NCBI GenBank assembly: GCA_963693315.1 | Contig: OY856186.1 | Coordinates: 237,692,554 to 237,756,553, forward strand | DNA: 64,000 nt | Source: Diogma glabrata | Lineage: Eukaryota; Arthropoda; Insecta; Diptera; Cylindrotomidae | Direction: 5' to 3' | Shown: positions 11,292 to 24,695 of the stretch, one piece after another | How the letters are laid out: each line of letters begins with the position of its first letter | Numbering within the stretch: position 1 is the first letter of the stretch | Translations under genes and position numbers: made by a program | The notes under the pieces: model-generated | The model's database searches: none | Seen by the model: the letters and a program-made list of their open reading frames with translations, nothing else | Told to the model about the DNA's origin: nothing

Positions 11292-12579
11292 CTACACAGC
11301 TTGTTTGATTTTGCATCTAATATGAACGTGGTTATTTTAACCAATGTGGCATTGTCAATTTATTTTAAAAACGCAACAATTTTCATTATTTAAATCAACA
11401 ACGGCGTGATCAATTTCGAGTTCAAACAATTACAAATCATAGTTGAATTAAGTATTTTGTTCATGTTTTTGTTTGAGAATTATTGTGTTTGTTAAAATAA
11501 AAAACGAGGAGAAACAAAATTCGTTTAATGATAATAATAATAAACAAAAGAATAGAAAAATAAAAAGTTATATATTCTAACATGGCTGGTTTTATTTAAC
11601 ATTTTAGGAAATAATTTACATGCGTTTAATTGAATTGAATAATTTTAATATTATCTGCACATAAAATTATGTGCGAAAGAAATTGTTTTGTGAGTATAAT
11701 ATCAACAATCTTGTTAAATTAATAGGCCCTTTCCATAATTAATTTTAGAGATTTAAAAAAATTATTACATTTTTTTAATATTTTTCATTTGTATTGTTTC
11801 ATGTCGATTTATCGATATTTTAATTGAATTTTTCATAATAATGAGAAAATTATGAAAACTAATATTATTTTCTACACATAATGCAAATATTTAAATTTTT
11901 TAATTTCTGAATTTTGGTCTTTTAAATTGTATCATTAAAAAAATGGCGAAAAAATGGACGCATCCTCTACAAACAAAATCACACTCATACATTTCCTATT
12001 TAGAACGTATATATACAAACGCTATCTTTATGCATAAAAACGTTTGTCGGGTTTGATGCGAAATACATACTTCTTATATAAAAATTTCTAATATTATATT
12101 TACGAAAAAAAAACCATACAAACATCGAAAGCAGCAAAAACAAAACAAAGATGTACCAAAGCAATAGATTTAATACTGAGTATTGCTTGATTCTATCACA
12201 AACCTATTGAATATCATTGTTTTTAGAATTTTTAATTTACCACGTTTGTAGTCATTTGAAAATTAAATCAACCACAGCATTGTTGCTCGAAAACGAAATC
12301 ATAGTTGACTCAACTACAAACATGGTTAAATCAAATATGTTTATGACGCTTATAAAAAATATGTCAACAACAGTTAAATATTTAATTTAAATACATTTGG
12401 TTGATTCAATCACAAACGTATTTAGTTCCCCAATTTTCACTTAATGCTCGATTAACAATGCAACATGTTTGAATCAATAAAGATTTTTTCTTTCGGTGAA
12501 TTAAAACACACGTTTTTATACGCTTCACGTATATGTATAAAAATAACCAAGTTTAATTAACTAAATTAATTTATTTAAA
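11292..12579. other. A+T-rich stretch with dispersed inverted motifs, possible BEL leader
   Basis: No coding. Short related words recur: gtagaatcaactacacag (11282), gattctatcacaaacctatt (12189), ttgactcaactacaaacatg (12304) and ttgattcaatcacaaacgta (12401). They fit a degenerate repeat of the form ttgAnTcaAcnACaaac. Because the block lies between the BEL gag and a tRNA-Tyr-like primer motif, it could be leader or LTR-derived sequence. Confidence 0.35.
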
Positions 12580-12598
12580 ATCCGGCTCGAAGGACCAA
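12580..12598 (-). promoter_or_regulatory. tRNA-Tyr-complementary primer-binding-site-like motif (copy 1)
   Basis: On the minus strand this reads TTGGTCCTTCGAGCCGGAT. It is the complement of the 3' end of animal tRNA-Tyr (…ATCCGGCTCGAAGGA plus CCA). It lies upstream of the BEL/Pao gag in the same orientation. Confidence 0.55.
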
Positions 12599-13224
12599 TA
12601 AATTAATGAAGCAGTTTAGAACGATTTGCATTCACCTTCAGAAACCAAAAAAAATCAAACACAAAAAAAATAAAATTTTTTTTATAAAAACGACACTCTA
12701 ATTTTTTATATAAAGAGAAAAAAATAAAAAAATATAAGGAGCGAAAAATATAAGGATTCAAGCTTCTGCCCAACATTCAAGCACAAGCAATACATATAAA
12801 AAAAATATGAATCAACACACAAAAATGAGTTTTACTTTTAATAATTTATTATCCTTTCTTTATTGTTAATCAAGAAAAATATTAAATCATAAGTTTTTAT
12901 CTTTTAATTAATTTTCAGCAAAAAGCTTATTAATAAAACGATAAATTAATTATTTATAAATTGTATATAATCAACAAAATTTTAGTTATTTAGAATTTTT
13001 TATAAAAAAATATATAAGAATAATTTGTTTTATATCTCACCAAATTTTGTCAAGAAAAAACCAATCTTCAATAAATAAAAATGTTGCCCGAGTTGCCTGA
13101 TAAATAATGACAAGGCTGGTTGTTAATTAAACAAAATATAGATTAGTAATATGAAACACAATTAATTTTTATGGTTCTTGACTTTGGTTAAAAGAGGAAA
13201 TATTTCTTAGAACACAATTTAAAT
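12599..13224. other. A+T-rich non-coding DNA
   Basis: Homopolymer-rich spacer with no open frames and no repeat recognised. Confidence 0.5.
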
Positions 13225-13740
13225 TTGTTTTTTAAGAACAAAACAAAAATTGTAAACAATGATTTTTTTGTTCTCTGTAGTTTCATTATTGAAAGTCTGG
13301 GGCGCTACATCTGTTTCCATCTTAGCTCTTTTGGACTCTGTAAAAACGGGCTATACGAATTGTGTGTGATCGAAACACATTGTCGCACTACTGCTGATTT
13401 CGCTGTTTTGTTTATAAATATCAGCAGTGCATGGATGAAATTGGATCCATCGTTCCTTAATTATATTCTCTTCACCGTTTTACTCGTCAATTGGTTTGTG
13501 CAAACAGTCAAACTGTTGAGTATAGTGACAAATTACAGAGGTATTTCTTTGTCCGTATATCGTACAAATGGAATACTTTGTCCGAATCCAAAGTCTCGGC
13601 GTTCAATTCACAAAAGTTTAAAATAAACGTTGATCAACTACCCAGAAGGCATATTGTTGTGGGACTTTGGTCTTGAAAGGTATCTCTGTGTTGTTGTGGC
13701 ACATAGTATAATGCTTATAACACAAGACTTTTTATTAAAA
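13225..13740 (+). pseudogene. 3' end of a LINE reverse-transcriptase ORF plus tail
   Basis: Frame-shifted pieces resemble the C terminus of Jockey/CR1-type LINE ORF2. WGATSVSILALLDSVKTGY (about 13300) resembles the usual WGGA...LxxLDxVQxRA block. Near 13560-13640, YFFVRISYKWNTLSESK then FNSQKFKINVDQ resembles FFPRxxxLWNSLP...FNLxxFKxxVxxxL. After the stop comes ttgttgtgggactttggtct and gtgttgttgtggcacat, a tail module found again at four other places in the window. Some of the open stretch (133 codons) is probably only chance. This copy is a 5'-truncated LINE. Confidence 0.55.
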
Positions 13741-16700
13741 AAAATTATTAAAAGAACGCCCCATGTTTTATTAGCGTGAATCTCATATCTTCATATCTTT
13801 TCAAATATACCTTGATCACACCCAACTATTCAGTAATTCCATTACATGACTTCAGATTACATATCTAATTGAATGCGAAAAATTAAAAAAAAATCATAAT
13901 CATTTCTTTCTCTCAAATTAAAATCTCTTATCGTGCCCACTCCATTCATATAAAAAAACAAAATCAATACACATACCAACACAATATTTAAAAATTGTAA
14001 TTTCACATTTAAAAAATCTGATTTTAAAAGATCTGAACAACCGCAAACTCATTTACATTGGATAGCTTGATTAAAGTTTCATATTTTTTCTTTGATATGA
14101 CACTTTATGACCCAATTTGTATTATTTTGGTAGGATGGAAATAAAATAATAAATTGTTTTACCGAGTTTTCCTGGATGTTTCCGCCTTAGATTCCTTTAT
14201 TTTGATATCGAGTTGCAATCTAAATAAATGGTTTTTATGGAGTTGTTTTAAATGGTTTTGATTCTTTACTTAGAGCGTGAATCGAAATAGGACCGATTAT
14301 TACAGAAACATTTCATATCTGGCTTGCAAAATCGCCACCACTAGCACTGATCAATGCACTACTATCGAGCTAACCAGCTCTTTCGTATTGAACACAGTAA
14401 GAGGTACCCACTAATAAATACGCATCCAAAGTGTAGATTTTTAAGTGGTGTGAATAAGGATTGCAGTTCCAAGATATTTTGCTTTATAAATCCCGGAATC
14501 CTGAGACTTGTGAAACAAAAAATTCTGAGATTGCAATCCCTAGGTATGAGTTTCATACTCAATACACTTTCTTGACTGGAATCGGTGCTTGTATCACGTA
14601 ATGAAAAACAATAAAGAGTCCCAACATCTTGCGAATAAGTCGTATCAACAACAGAATCACAAGCAGATCGTTCCGATTCAAGAACAGAAGACAAAGAATT
14701 ATTAATTCTGTCTGCGGTAAACGCGTGACACTAATGTTTTGAATGCTACTCTAATGAACATAATTATCGAGGAATAAATCATTCAATGCATGGGACTGAT
14801 GATCAGCAAAATGTGTATATTATTAATCCAAAATTAAAAAAGAATGAGCAGGTAATGGTAATGTGAAGTTTGAGCTAGGAAAGCAAGACATAAAGTTGCA
14901 CGGAGCTCGCAGATAAGTTTTGAAGATGGTTGTTCGACGATGCTTTTATGGTTAACCTACGAGCAAAATTTTGCTCACCCATTTTGGTTTGTCAGTTTCT
15001 CTTCACAGTCAGAAAAGGACGTTCCTGTTTCCACCAATTCAAGATATTCGTGGAAATACTCGATGTGACCCGGCTAGTTACCGAATATATGTTTCAAATA
15101 TACGCATTGCTGTATTGTTTGGTTCCACTTTTCACTATTTCGGATTTATTCATGTTAGTAAGATACGCTGTGTATCATCACATGAAAAAATTCTGTCTGC
15201 AGGATATCGGTTTTAATGTTGTTACGAAAACTCGACAACGATTGATTTGACATTTGTAGAGATAAAAGTTTTGTTGGAAACTGACTGCTTTGTGGTTACT
15301 ATAGCGATTAAATTTAAGTTTTAAAGGAAAATTTTAAGCAAAATTCATACTTTCTTTTGAATCTAAATTTGGTCATGTTGTTGTTGTGTATTGTATCTTG
15401 CGTAAAGTTGTAGGAATCTGCTAAAAACGAAAAATATCGAAGACGTACGTTTTGCAAAATAAATATAACGAGAAATGCTGATAAGTAGATATCTTAACTC
15501 ATGTTGTCTTGCATGTTGTCTCGAATTTTTTTCTAAAAAATTTTATCCGTATTTGATTACTAATAATTTGTAGTGATACCATCTGCAAATTAACTTCATT
15601 AAATATTATAACCCTCCTTTCTCCCTCTAAGTCACCAAGACCTCATTTTAGGATTGAGTTGAGTGTTTTGGTCCTCGTATTCATTCGACTACAATTCTAT
15701 TTTCTCTACTGAATATTATGGCAGCCGTGGTTTTAGTTGTAGTTTCTTGTGCTAATGAGATAATTTCAAAATTATTTTTGTTTTCGTTTTGAGGATGAAA
15801 TTTTTGTCGGCATATGAAAAGGCCGGTGCTGGGACTGTGTGAACAGATTATCTTTCAGGTTTCAAAAAATTGATCACGATGCGTGGAAAATCAGGTGCGT
15901 GGTGCATGGGGTGAATTAAGCGCTGTCAAGAAATCATTTATTCTACAACTGGTTAAAAAGCTTTCAAAATATCAGCAATCTCCATACTGATTCGATGTCC
16001 AAGTTTATCCGTTTATATTTTTAATTACAAATTTGAACTCATAATTGTTATTGTTTGTGTACGTGACTTAAGACATAGGAAAAATGTTAAATATTAATTA
16101 AAACTTGTATTACTATCAATATTCAGATTTTTGTAAAGAACAAAATGTCAGTCAAACAAAAAGTAAATGATCTTCCGGTTTGACCAATCAAAAAAATACT
16201 GACTAGAATCGCGATTTAATTATAATTCCTTTTAATGTTTTCTAATTGTATTTTTAGTTAAAAATTAATAACAGGAAAAACTACATTGGAAAGACGTTAA
16301 ATATTAAAACTATGTGTAGATAAATTAAATCGATTACAAATAATAACACTATTAAAAAAGTAGAAAAACTTGTTTGAATTAATTTTGGTGCTAGAAAAAG
16401 GAAAACCACGTTACTGTAACACAAAAACCCGGTCAATAGAAATTATTATTTCATGTAATATTCTCACACAATTGTTAATTAATTTATTCGTAAAACTTTT
16501 TGAAATACAAAAAAAAAAATCAGTAAATTCCAATCCACCTCCCTTAATTCATATGCTAATCTATAATTCAAAACAAACAAACCAAGTTTTGAAAATAAAA
16601 AAATATATAATTTCTACCTTCATTATATTACATTTAAAATTTATTATAATAAATAACTAAAAATTAGTGTGAAAGTTCATTTTAATAATGAAAAAATGTA

Positions 16701-17556
16701 AAAAAAATAACATAAACGACAATAATTTGGTGGTTGCGGCTTTCCTTTTGTTTTATTTTGTTTTTTATTATTTATTTATTATAATTTATACAAATTTTAT
16801 TCTTTCTCCAAAATAAATAAAAAAATAAGTAAAATGTTTTGTTATGAAAATTTCTTTTAATTATATAAATTATAGGGTTGGCTAATTATAATTATTACAA
16901 TAATACTAACATTAAACCTTAGAACTATTATTAAAAGTAACGAAAAAATAATAATTCTAATCATAATTAATATATAAAATAAATATAAATTAGATTAGTT
17001 TTTTTGTAATTATTTCGTTATATGTTCCAATAAGGGAAATGGAACAATAATTGAGTGAACGAAATTAAAATTAATTATGAAATATTTGAAGTGTGATATA
17101 GGATTATATGTCAAGCATCAAGAATTTATAAATCTAATAAAATGGTGCGATTATATAGAAACAACAAAATATATTTGGAAGTCGTTGTGTTAGCGGTTTA
17201 CACCAGTAACATTTATTAAATAAGTTCAACAAACTTCTCGTTTTTGCAGACTCATTAATCGCCGAACGGTTTCTACACTTTGATTGAAATTGCGATTAAT
17301 ATTACACTTACTATACATTAAAAATAATTTTTAGATTGAAACTGAATCTCTATTTTTCCTTTGAAGTATTTTATAAAGAAGGAATCGAAATTAAATTCAC
17401 GGTTTTTTTTAGTATAATTCAAAACGCTATAATTTTCACATTTATGAATATTTTTAGATTTAATACTGGCGAGAACGGAGGAAGCACATGCGTATGACAA
17501 AATGTACAGAGGAGCTTTTCCTCGAAAAAACTCTTGTGTCAAACGGGCTTTAAGTG
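13741..17556. other. Long stretch without recognisable genes
   Basis: Includes the open stretches 14354-14575, 14930-15250 and 16370-16660. None has a motif I can name, and the composition of 16370-17100 is almost purely A+T. 14880-15250 is less A+T-rich than its surroundings and could be a very old element or exon fossil. I see no RNA gene. Confidence 0.5.
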
Positions 17557-18013
17557 ACGGGTTTCCCAAAAGTGTCAGATGTACTTTGAAATATTTTAAA
17601 TAATTTGTGTTTTTGAACAGGGTTTGGAAGTTTTGGAAAATATACAAATATATTTTCGAACAGCGCTATAGTGTACTTTTATAGATAAAGAGAACGGAAA
17701 AATGAAGTACGGTTGACACAGAATATCTTGCCCATTACAACCAATCTCAACACAATGTTGAATTCGATTGTAATGGGCAAGATATTCTGTGTCAACCGTC
17801 CTTCATTTTCCCGTTCTCTTTATCTAAAGTAATAAACTACTGCGTAGTTGGAAAACGTATTTATATATTTTCCAAAACTTCCAATTAATTCCCTTCAATT
17901 ATTAATCAATCCTTCAATTATTATTAATCCCAATTAATTCCAATTCCCTGTTTGCAAAAACACAAATTATTTAAAATATTTCAAAGTATATCTGACACTT
18001 TCGAAAAACCCGT
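17557..18013. mobile_element. Foldback (long inverted repeat) element
   Basis: The core arms 17682-17740 and 17768-17826 are nearly perfectly complementary (about 59 bp, shared text includes gtaatgggcaagatattctg) around a 27-bp loop. Similarity continues outward: acgggtttcccaaaagtgtc at the left end pairs with gacactttcgaaaaacccgt at the right end. The right arm carries an extra ccttcaattattaat-type insertion of about 70 bp (about 17884-17950). No target duplication is obvious. A related fragment sits at 19287-19354. This would form a strong hairpin and is probably a non-autonomous foldback or MITE element. Confidence 0.8.
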
Positions 18014-19286
18014 ATAAATTCTTTTTTCTATTCATTTTCGATTTTTTATAAATATTTTTAATATAAGTTTCAAATATTTGTAATTTAAAATTTTTTTTAC
18101 TTGCTCTTTTTTGTAAACATTTAATTTTATATATTTTTTTGAGCATGTGAATTTTTCGTATTTCTCAAGTTTCTGAATTGCTCCAATTTTTTTGGTTAAT
18201 TGAAATTTTTGAGTTTTTTGAAATATTTTTAATTTTTTTTAAAATTTAGTATCAGCTCGATTATTGTCAAACTCCAAACAACTGCATCCAACTATCAACC
18301 TCCAACTCAAGTTTGTTTTTATTTATTTTTATGGAATTTTGTTTTCAAATTTTTTTTGGACCCAACTCAAGCGTGGTTCAAAAAAGACCTCTGATCTGTT
18401 TATTACTTCGTTTCTTTTTCTTCCTCCAAAATATTTTGTTGAAGACGATTGTTTTTGATTTTTATGAGTTATGCTAAATTTTTAGTATGTTTTGTAAATT
18501 AAAAATTTTTGAATATATATTCTGAAGTATTTCAAAATGTACCTTAGTTGGGTGGCAATTATTGACTGCAGCGAGAGAGTCGTAAGTAGTGAAGTGACAT
18601 ACCAGGCTCTTATGGTTTACCATCTAGGTTATCCCACCATGGTTATTTTACCACGTTTACGGATTCCTAATTAGCCCTGACCACCATATAATACATTTAA
18701 CCAGGTGTTACGCCTAAGAGGTTAAGAAGAGGGCAGACGTGAAATTAATCGCCTGTCGCGCCTGAAGTCTAAAATTAATCACCAGAAACATAGGGTGTTT
18801 CGGTGGTGTCTTTAGCTTGCCAGGGTAGAATGAGAATGAAAACGCTAGCCTTTAGCTTTCTGAGCATTAGTTAGACCACCTTTGTCATCTGGTCGTCCAT
18901 CAATTTTACCGAAGCACAGTTCCAAAAAAAATTTCTTTTTTGCTTATTATGGGTTCAAGTACAACTTCTTTTTTTTCGGTTTTGTGGTTAAGATTCAGAT
19001 TAATTATTCTATTACCACCTATCCAACTGGTTCTATCTTTTGCTCCTTAAGAATTTTCTTTGTATTTACTACAGGGTTTGGTTTTTGTTTCTTAAGATTT
19101 TTTCTGTTTGTTTTTATGTGTTTGACTTCAGCCATTTTTTGTTTGGGCAGATAACTACGTCGGTAGAGTCTGAGAGTTTTTTTATCGGGGTTTGGTTCTT
19201 ATTAAGTTTTCTCTTATTTCGTTTCTTGGTTTTTGTGATGATTCTCAGGACGAATGTAGTGAGCCAAAGTCCCCCTTTCGTCCTGT
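18014..19286. other. Spacer with a less A+T-rich, repeat-like segment
   Basis: 18014-18540 is poly-T-rich and empty. 18541-18880 is clearly richer in G+C (taggttatcccaccatggtt, taagaggttaagaagaggg) than the surroundings and has no frame. I suspect an unclassified LINE 5' region or SINE, but cannot name it. 18882-19250 is T-rich; its minus strand would read lysine-rich, which is likely a composition effect. Confidence 0.35.
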
Positions 19287-19354
19287 CCTGTAATGAGTTG
19301 GATATTTTATGTCAACCGTACTTCGTTTTCCCGTTCTCCTTACCTATAGTAATA
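19287..19354. repeat. Fragment of the foldback element
   Basis: gtcaaccgtacttcgttttc and cccgttctccttacctatag correspond with few changes to the right arm of the foldback element at about 17770-17835, in the same orientation. Only one arm is present here. Confidence 0.75.
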
Positions 19355-19654
19355 ACTTTAACTATATACTAGTTCGAAATGCTTTTAGATGGAAATTATC
19401 GGGCTATTGGGTTTTAGCAGTTGAGATGGTAATATTTTAGAGTCGTCGCATCTTTAGCATCAATTTTCTTCTACTTTTAGTTCTCGGTAAAAATATCGTT
19501 GTAACGTGTCTGGTACAAACATATTATTTATATTCAAGTGTTGAAGCTCTTCTAAATATCTGGTTCGATTTTCTAGTCATAAACTGTGAAACTACACTAT
19601 AACGTTTGAATTCCATTTTAGATATTTCTTTTCAAATGTTTGCGTACTTTGATG

Positions 19655-19862
19655 TGAACTTGTAAATAACAAAGCTGTGGGACCTTGTCAAAATGTTTGC
19701 ACACCACACTTTCTTTTCTTTCATTTTGTATAAAGATTGGCCCGTTAAAAGCGGTAAATTCTAATAGCTCCTTGGAATAAAAAAAATTTATTCGACTTTC
19801 GTTTCGTGTTGTTTTGACACATATTGTAATTTGTATTACACAGCACATTTTATTTTTTAAAA
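19655..19862 (+). repeat. Decayed LINE 3'-tail module
   Basis: Contains gctgtgggaccttgtc (19674) and, after an insertion, gtgttgttttgacacatatt (19806) and cagcacattttatttttt. These are the same words in the same order as the tails at 13656 and 54571. The gap between the halves suggests an insertion or a composite. Confidence 0.45.
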
Positions 19863-22291
19863 ACCCAATAGAGGATTTACTGTCGCAGCACCTGAAAACG
19901 ACTGATAATGAGGAAGCCAAATACATTATTTCGATTCAAATAGTTAAAGGTAAGTTTGTAAATTTTTTTGCTGCACGTTTGCTATTGAAGTCCCGGTCGT
20001 TATTGAAGAGACCATAAAAAACTTGAACAATTGGACGTCCATTTTTCCATAAAATTTTCTATCTGCAATGGTAAGAAAATGGTGAAATGGCAACACAAAA
20101 TACATAGTTGCCTTACAATCGTCTCACTTTGAGTAGCTTTTATTTTGATAAGTTCCTTGCTTGGTAGGTTACACTTTGTTGTCGCCAGTGTCAGTTGAAG
20201 AGAAATATAGTGAAGTGATTTAGATTTATGATTTATTTTTGCATTTTTAGAACATCAGGTGACAACGTTGAGAATAATTAAAATTAGAGAAGATTAAAAG
20301 CGTCTCATGATTAAAGAATTTTTGTTTTAATCTGATCAACATGTTTAGCATTGAATCCAACACTATATTTAATAGTTTTGAATATCCCTATGATCGAAGT
20401 AAATGCCTTGTATTGGGTTAATGATGGTGTGGTTGGTTAATTGAAATTTTGATCATAAGCTGAGTAGCCACAAGCTGAGGTCCACTAGTAATCTTCATTC
20501 GTTTAATTTATATTGCTATCTTTACCAAATAGGCTCCTGCCAGTTCATCTGTTCGGCTAAAATCTACTGGTATGTATATTTATACCAATATATAAAGCGC
20601 ACTTCCATGCTGATTAAGTATAGCTAATATTTCCTTAAAAGAAGACTTGAAGGGATAAACGTTAACATGAAAGAGATTTCAACATTAATTCGTATCAGTG
20701 GAAAATAAATGGAAGAGTCGGCAGTGCGTTTTCTGTAAAGAACCTAACTTAAACCTCTTTTTCAACAAAACTGATCAATGCAGTGTATTTATATTAAAAA
20801 TGTTTAGAGCTTTAAAGAGACCGAAGACCTTAAAACTAGTATGTATATTATTTTTTACATCTATTCAAATTGCAATCAAGGTTCTTTTATAGAACCTTGT
20901 TGAAAGTAGGAACTGACTGTGATCTTTTCAAATGCAGGTGGAGGACACCATACATGTTTTGATATCCAGACCGGTCTGGCTTGAATTAGGTCATTTAAAA
21001 TTTTTATCATATTATGTAGCATATTTTAAATTGTGTTAAACAGCAAACTTTGAAAGGTAAAAACCTCAAATAAATTTATTTGTGACTGCGGTCTGAAACT
21101 TATACACTCTGACAGATTAATAAATATCACGCCCATCATTTCGCTACTTAAAGAATTTCTAACGTTTTCTATCGCTTGTGGAAACAAGATATGGGTAGCA
21201 TTAGTCAAATCAATAAGTCATTTTGAATCGATCATTCATTCGTCCTGACCGATTTAAAAACGTCGGTCATCGTTTAGTCGTTGAACCTTTGAAAAACATA
21301 AATATTTAAGTTATAATTCAAATTAAATGATTTAGCTAGTTAGTCAAGAAAAATATCCTAATAAAAACGCAACAATACCTAGTAATCGATAGCACCTAAA
21401 ATAATATTCAGAACTTTTTGAAAAGATCATGAATGTTCGAAATCTAAAGATAAGTTCTTTAGATAAGTTCTCTTGCTTGTGAAATATCGCTTTTTTAATT
21501 AAACAAAAAATATTTATCATTGAGGTAATTTATTTAAAAAACCATAATTCAACTATACCATCTTACGCTATCCTGTATGCGTTTATTTTTACTATCAATG
21601 ATTAACAGATTCAAATTTAGTTCTTGTTGCGATTAATGTAATATCTTTAGTAATACATATGCGTTAATTAAATTTTATTAATTTCTAGGTATGCCCTATC
21701 AACGCAAACAAATTGGGAATAATTCAAATAATCATTGAAATTTGTATAAAAATAAATGGATGACAATAAATCAAATTGATTATATTAAAATAAAATTATT
21801 ATCTATTATTGTGTATTTAATTATAATCACAGATCATAAAATTTATTTTTTAGTACAAAAAATCGTGATATCGGTAAAAAAAAACATCCAAAAATCGAAA
21901 TTTTATTTCGTGAAAATAGTGCAATTTACAGTTTAATAATCGAAATTTCTTTTTGATGTTACGAGTTGACGTGAGATACCATTGGCAATAGTAGTGAGAT
22001 ATGACAAGCAGAGATAATATTTTAGAAATCCTGACGGATAAACTTTATTCGGTCTTTATTCAGTATTTCCACTCTTAGTTATGAAATATTTCTTGATGAT
22101 GGTGTTGAAACAGACAGTGCGTTACATAATTAAGGCATCTTAAAAACTTGTTTCTTACTTTTTTTACTTTTATTTAGTTTTATTTCCTTTATTTAATCGT
22201 GAAATATGGGTCTATTTTATATGTGATGGGTTTTATTGTGTAGTTATCCATTCTTTAAAAAAAACTCAAAAAAATATAAACAAAAAAAATT
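19863..22291. other. No recognisable gene
   Basis: Mostly A+T-rich with minor variation. The minus-strand open stretch 21026-21208 faintly recalls a LINE C terminus but is too weak to call. Nothing else was seen. Confidence 0.45.
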
Positions 22292-22369
22292 TGCTGATCT
22301 TGAAAGCTTGATTTGTGTTGTGATGGCAATTAAGTATTGAAATTTTTATTGCACGACACATTTTATTAC
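22292..22369 (+). repeat. LINE 3'-tail module copy
   Basis: tgctgatcttgaaagcttga, tgtgttgtgatggca and gcacgacacattttatt line up with the tail module at 54571-54660. Confidence 0.5.
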
Positions 22370-24676
22370 TAAACAATTATTTACTCTAGGAACATTTTTA
22401 TTTTTAAATTAAATGTAATTCGCTACAACAATGTGTACAATTAAATTTTTTATAACGCATTTCTAAATCTTAGCAACAACTTATATTGGGAAATAAAACT
22501 AATTATGTTTACTGTCAACGCTTTATCATGCACAATTGATTAGGTTTTGATTAGTAGTTGACCACTCGTAATCTAATATGATAGTGTCCAAAGTCATAAA
22601 ATTGATATTCAATTATAAAGGTGAATTGACATTCACATAGTTTAAAAAGCAACTAAATCGCACTACTCTGGAAAATAATTCTTGTAGTAATTTTTTTTAT
22701 TGTTTTTGCACGTTATAGGTCTGACGTTATTTCAACCCTTAACTTTTTTAAAAGATCATTATAAACCGTGTAAAATGCATTCCACAAAATATTTAAAATC
22801 TTTGTAAATTTCGTCATTTTATTTCAATATCAAAAATGTAGTTAATAAACTTTACTGGAACTATAATTCCATTTCAATTGACTTTGACATTTCATATTAT
22901 TTAATACCAATATAAATTTTGTCATTCATTTAAACTAAAATTAATTAACCGTTTCTAATTAGTTTTGATAGGGATAATATCTCAAGTATCACTTTCATAA
23001 TGTGCATGTTTTGTGTTTGCAAAAATAACAAATTTCCATTTTATCTCTGTTTCCAGTTTTAAATTTTTTTGTTTGTTTAGTAATTTATTTCAATTTTGAC
23101 GTTTGAATTATTATTGAAGATATAACAACTAACTCGCAATAAGAAATATCTTTCTTTTAATCATTTTCAACTGGTTGGTTAATAAAATATGATTGAGGAG
23201 CTTGTGAGAAAAACAAACAAAAAATTGGAAGCCAGTGCATAAACTTAATAATAAAATCCTACCCACAAGAGCAGATTTAATAGCACAATAGTGCGTTTCT
23301 CATTCAAGTTTTGATACAATAACAAAACAAACAAAAAACCTATACAACTAATAATTTATTTTGTGACTCACAATATACTTAAATTTAAAAATAAATAGGC
23401 TGTCATCCATAAAAAAGAAACAAAACAATTCCGAATCAACAAATGTCTTCCATCTTCAAGTAAACGTTACTCAATTAAAATTGAATCAACTTTAATTTTC
23501 AATATAATTGTTATTGTAATCGGAAACAATTAAAATTAATTAATTTAAAATCTGTAATTTTTTTCCTTTTTCTTTTAATTTATTCTAAAATAAATCTTAA
23601 AACGTATAATTCTTTTAATTTAATTTATTGTCTTAATTAAAATTATTGATTAGAAAATAATTTAAAAAAAAAAAATTTCTAAATGTTTAATTTAGATTCA
23701 ATGGATAAAGAATTATAAAAAATAAATAAAAAATATTTTTAATTTATGAAAAATATGAATAAAAAAAAAAATTAAATAAAACGAGTTTGTTCGAAATAGA
23801 AATTTTGAATAATATGTCGTGGGCTCTGCATTTAATTAAGATAAAGCATTAACAAGAAATAGATCTAATGTCTGATTCCTAGATTTTTTTCTTAAATTTT
23901 ATTTTTGTATTTTTAAATCTTGAAAAGTTGTCGTTAATCAATCAGAATTGATTCTGTATAATTTTATGACAATGTTTTTTTTCTGTTATTTTAAAGATTA
24001 AAAAAAAATATTTAAGAAATTAACGATTTTATTACTGTTGTCGATTTAAAATTAACGATTGTTTAATATTTAAATTAAGTCGATCCATCTAGAGGTTTTT
24101 AAAGAAAACTTCGTTTTGTTTTATAGCTTAAACCCCTAGGTGGGATTATTATTTTATTTTTTTTTTTGCTATTTTGCTGGCAAAATGATAAATAAAGTGT
24201 GTTTCAAACAAATGGAGATTAGATAAAAAGCGTAAACTACTGTGGTGAACTATCAACAACAATAAAATTAATTCAAAAACAATTAATTTTTGATTGTAAG
24301 AAATAAAAAGTCGAACACAAGTCTGTTCATCTATTTTTTGGTGACTAATAAAAACTAGCTCTCATGCTGTTATTTTAAAATAATTAATTAGATTTAATTT
24401 ATTTATAAATTCTGTAACATAATTCCATTAAAAAAACAGCTCAAATTGTTGCAAATAAATGCTTAAAGTTACAAAGATCAAAGTGTATAAAAGTGTTCAA
24501 GATTATTATTTGCTCAATTAAAATTGTAATAATATGTTTAGCTTCTAATTAAAAATAAGTTGCTGGATTTGAAGTATCAATAACGTTGCTATAAAGATGG
24601 ATTACATCTCATGTGTTAATTCCAATTTAATTATATATACTACATAATATATTATTTTAGTATTTGTGGTCGCTTG
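22370..24676. other. Extremely A+T-rich, no genes
   Basis: Runs of A, T and taat; no frames, no paired repeats. Confidence 0.55.
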
Positions 24677-24695
24677 ATCCGGCTCAATGGACCAA
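24677..24695 (-). promoter_or_regulatory. tRNA-Tyr primer-binding-site-like motif (copy 2)
   Basis: The minus strand reads TTTGGTCCATTGAGCCGGAT, two differences from the 12580 copy. The following text (plus strand) agttgtttataaacgtatta resembles the flank of copy 1, so a longer relic of the same element is probably present. Confidence 0.5.

Noticed and set aside
13225..13626. 133-codon open stretch as a membrane protein gene
   Set aside because: Hydrophobic look is due to T-rich composition; parallel frames show LINE C-terminal motifs, so the stretch is mostly chance.
14930..15250. 106-codon open stretch as a gene
   Set aside because: No motif, no supporting splice or start context, overlaps another equally long stretch in a second frame.
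18541..18880. SINE or RTE 5' region
   Set aside because: Less A+T-rich and repeat-like, but I could not tie it to any motif or second copy in the window.
21026..21208. LINE C-terminal fragment on the minus strand
   Set aside because: Only faint resemblance (FPQAIENVRNSLS); not enough to support.
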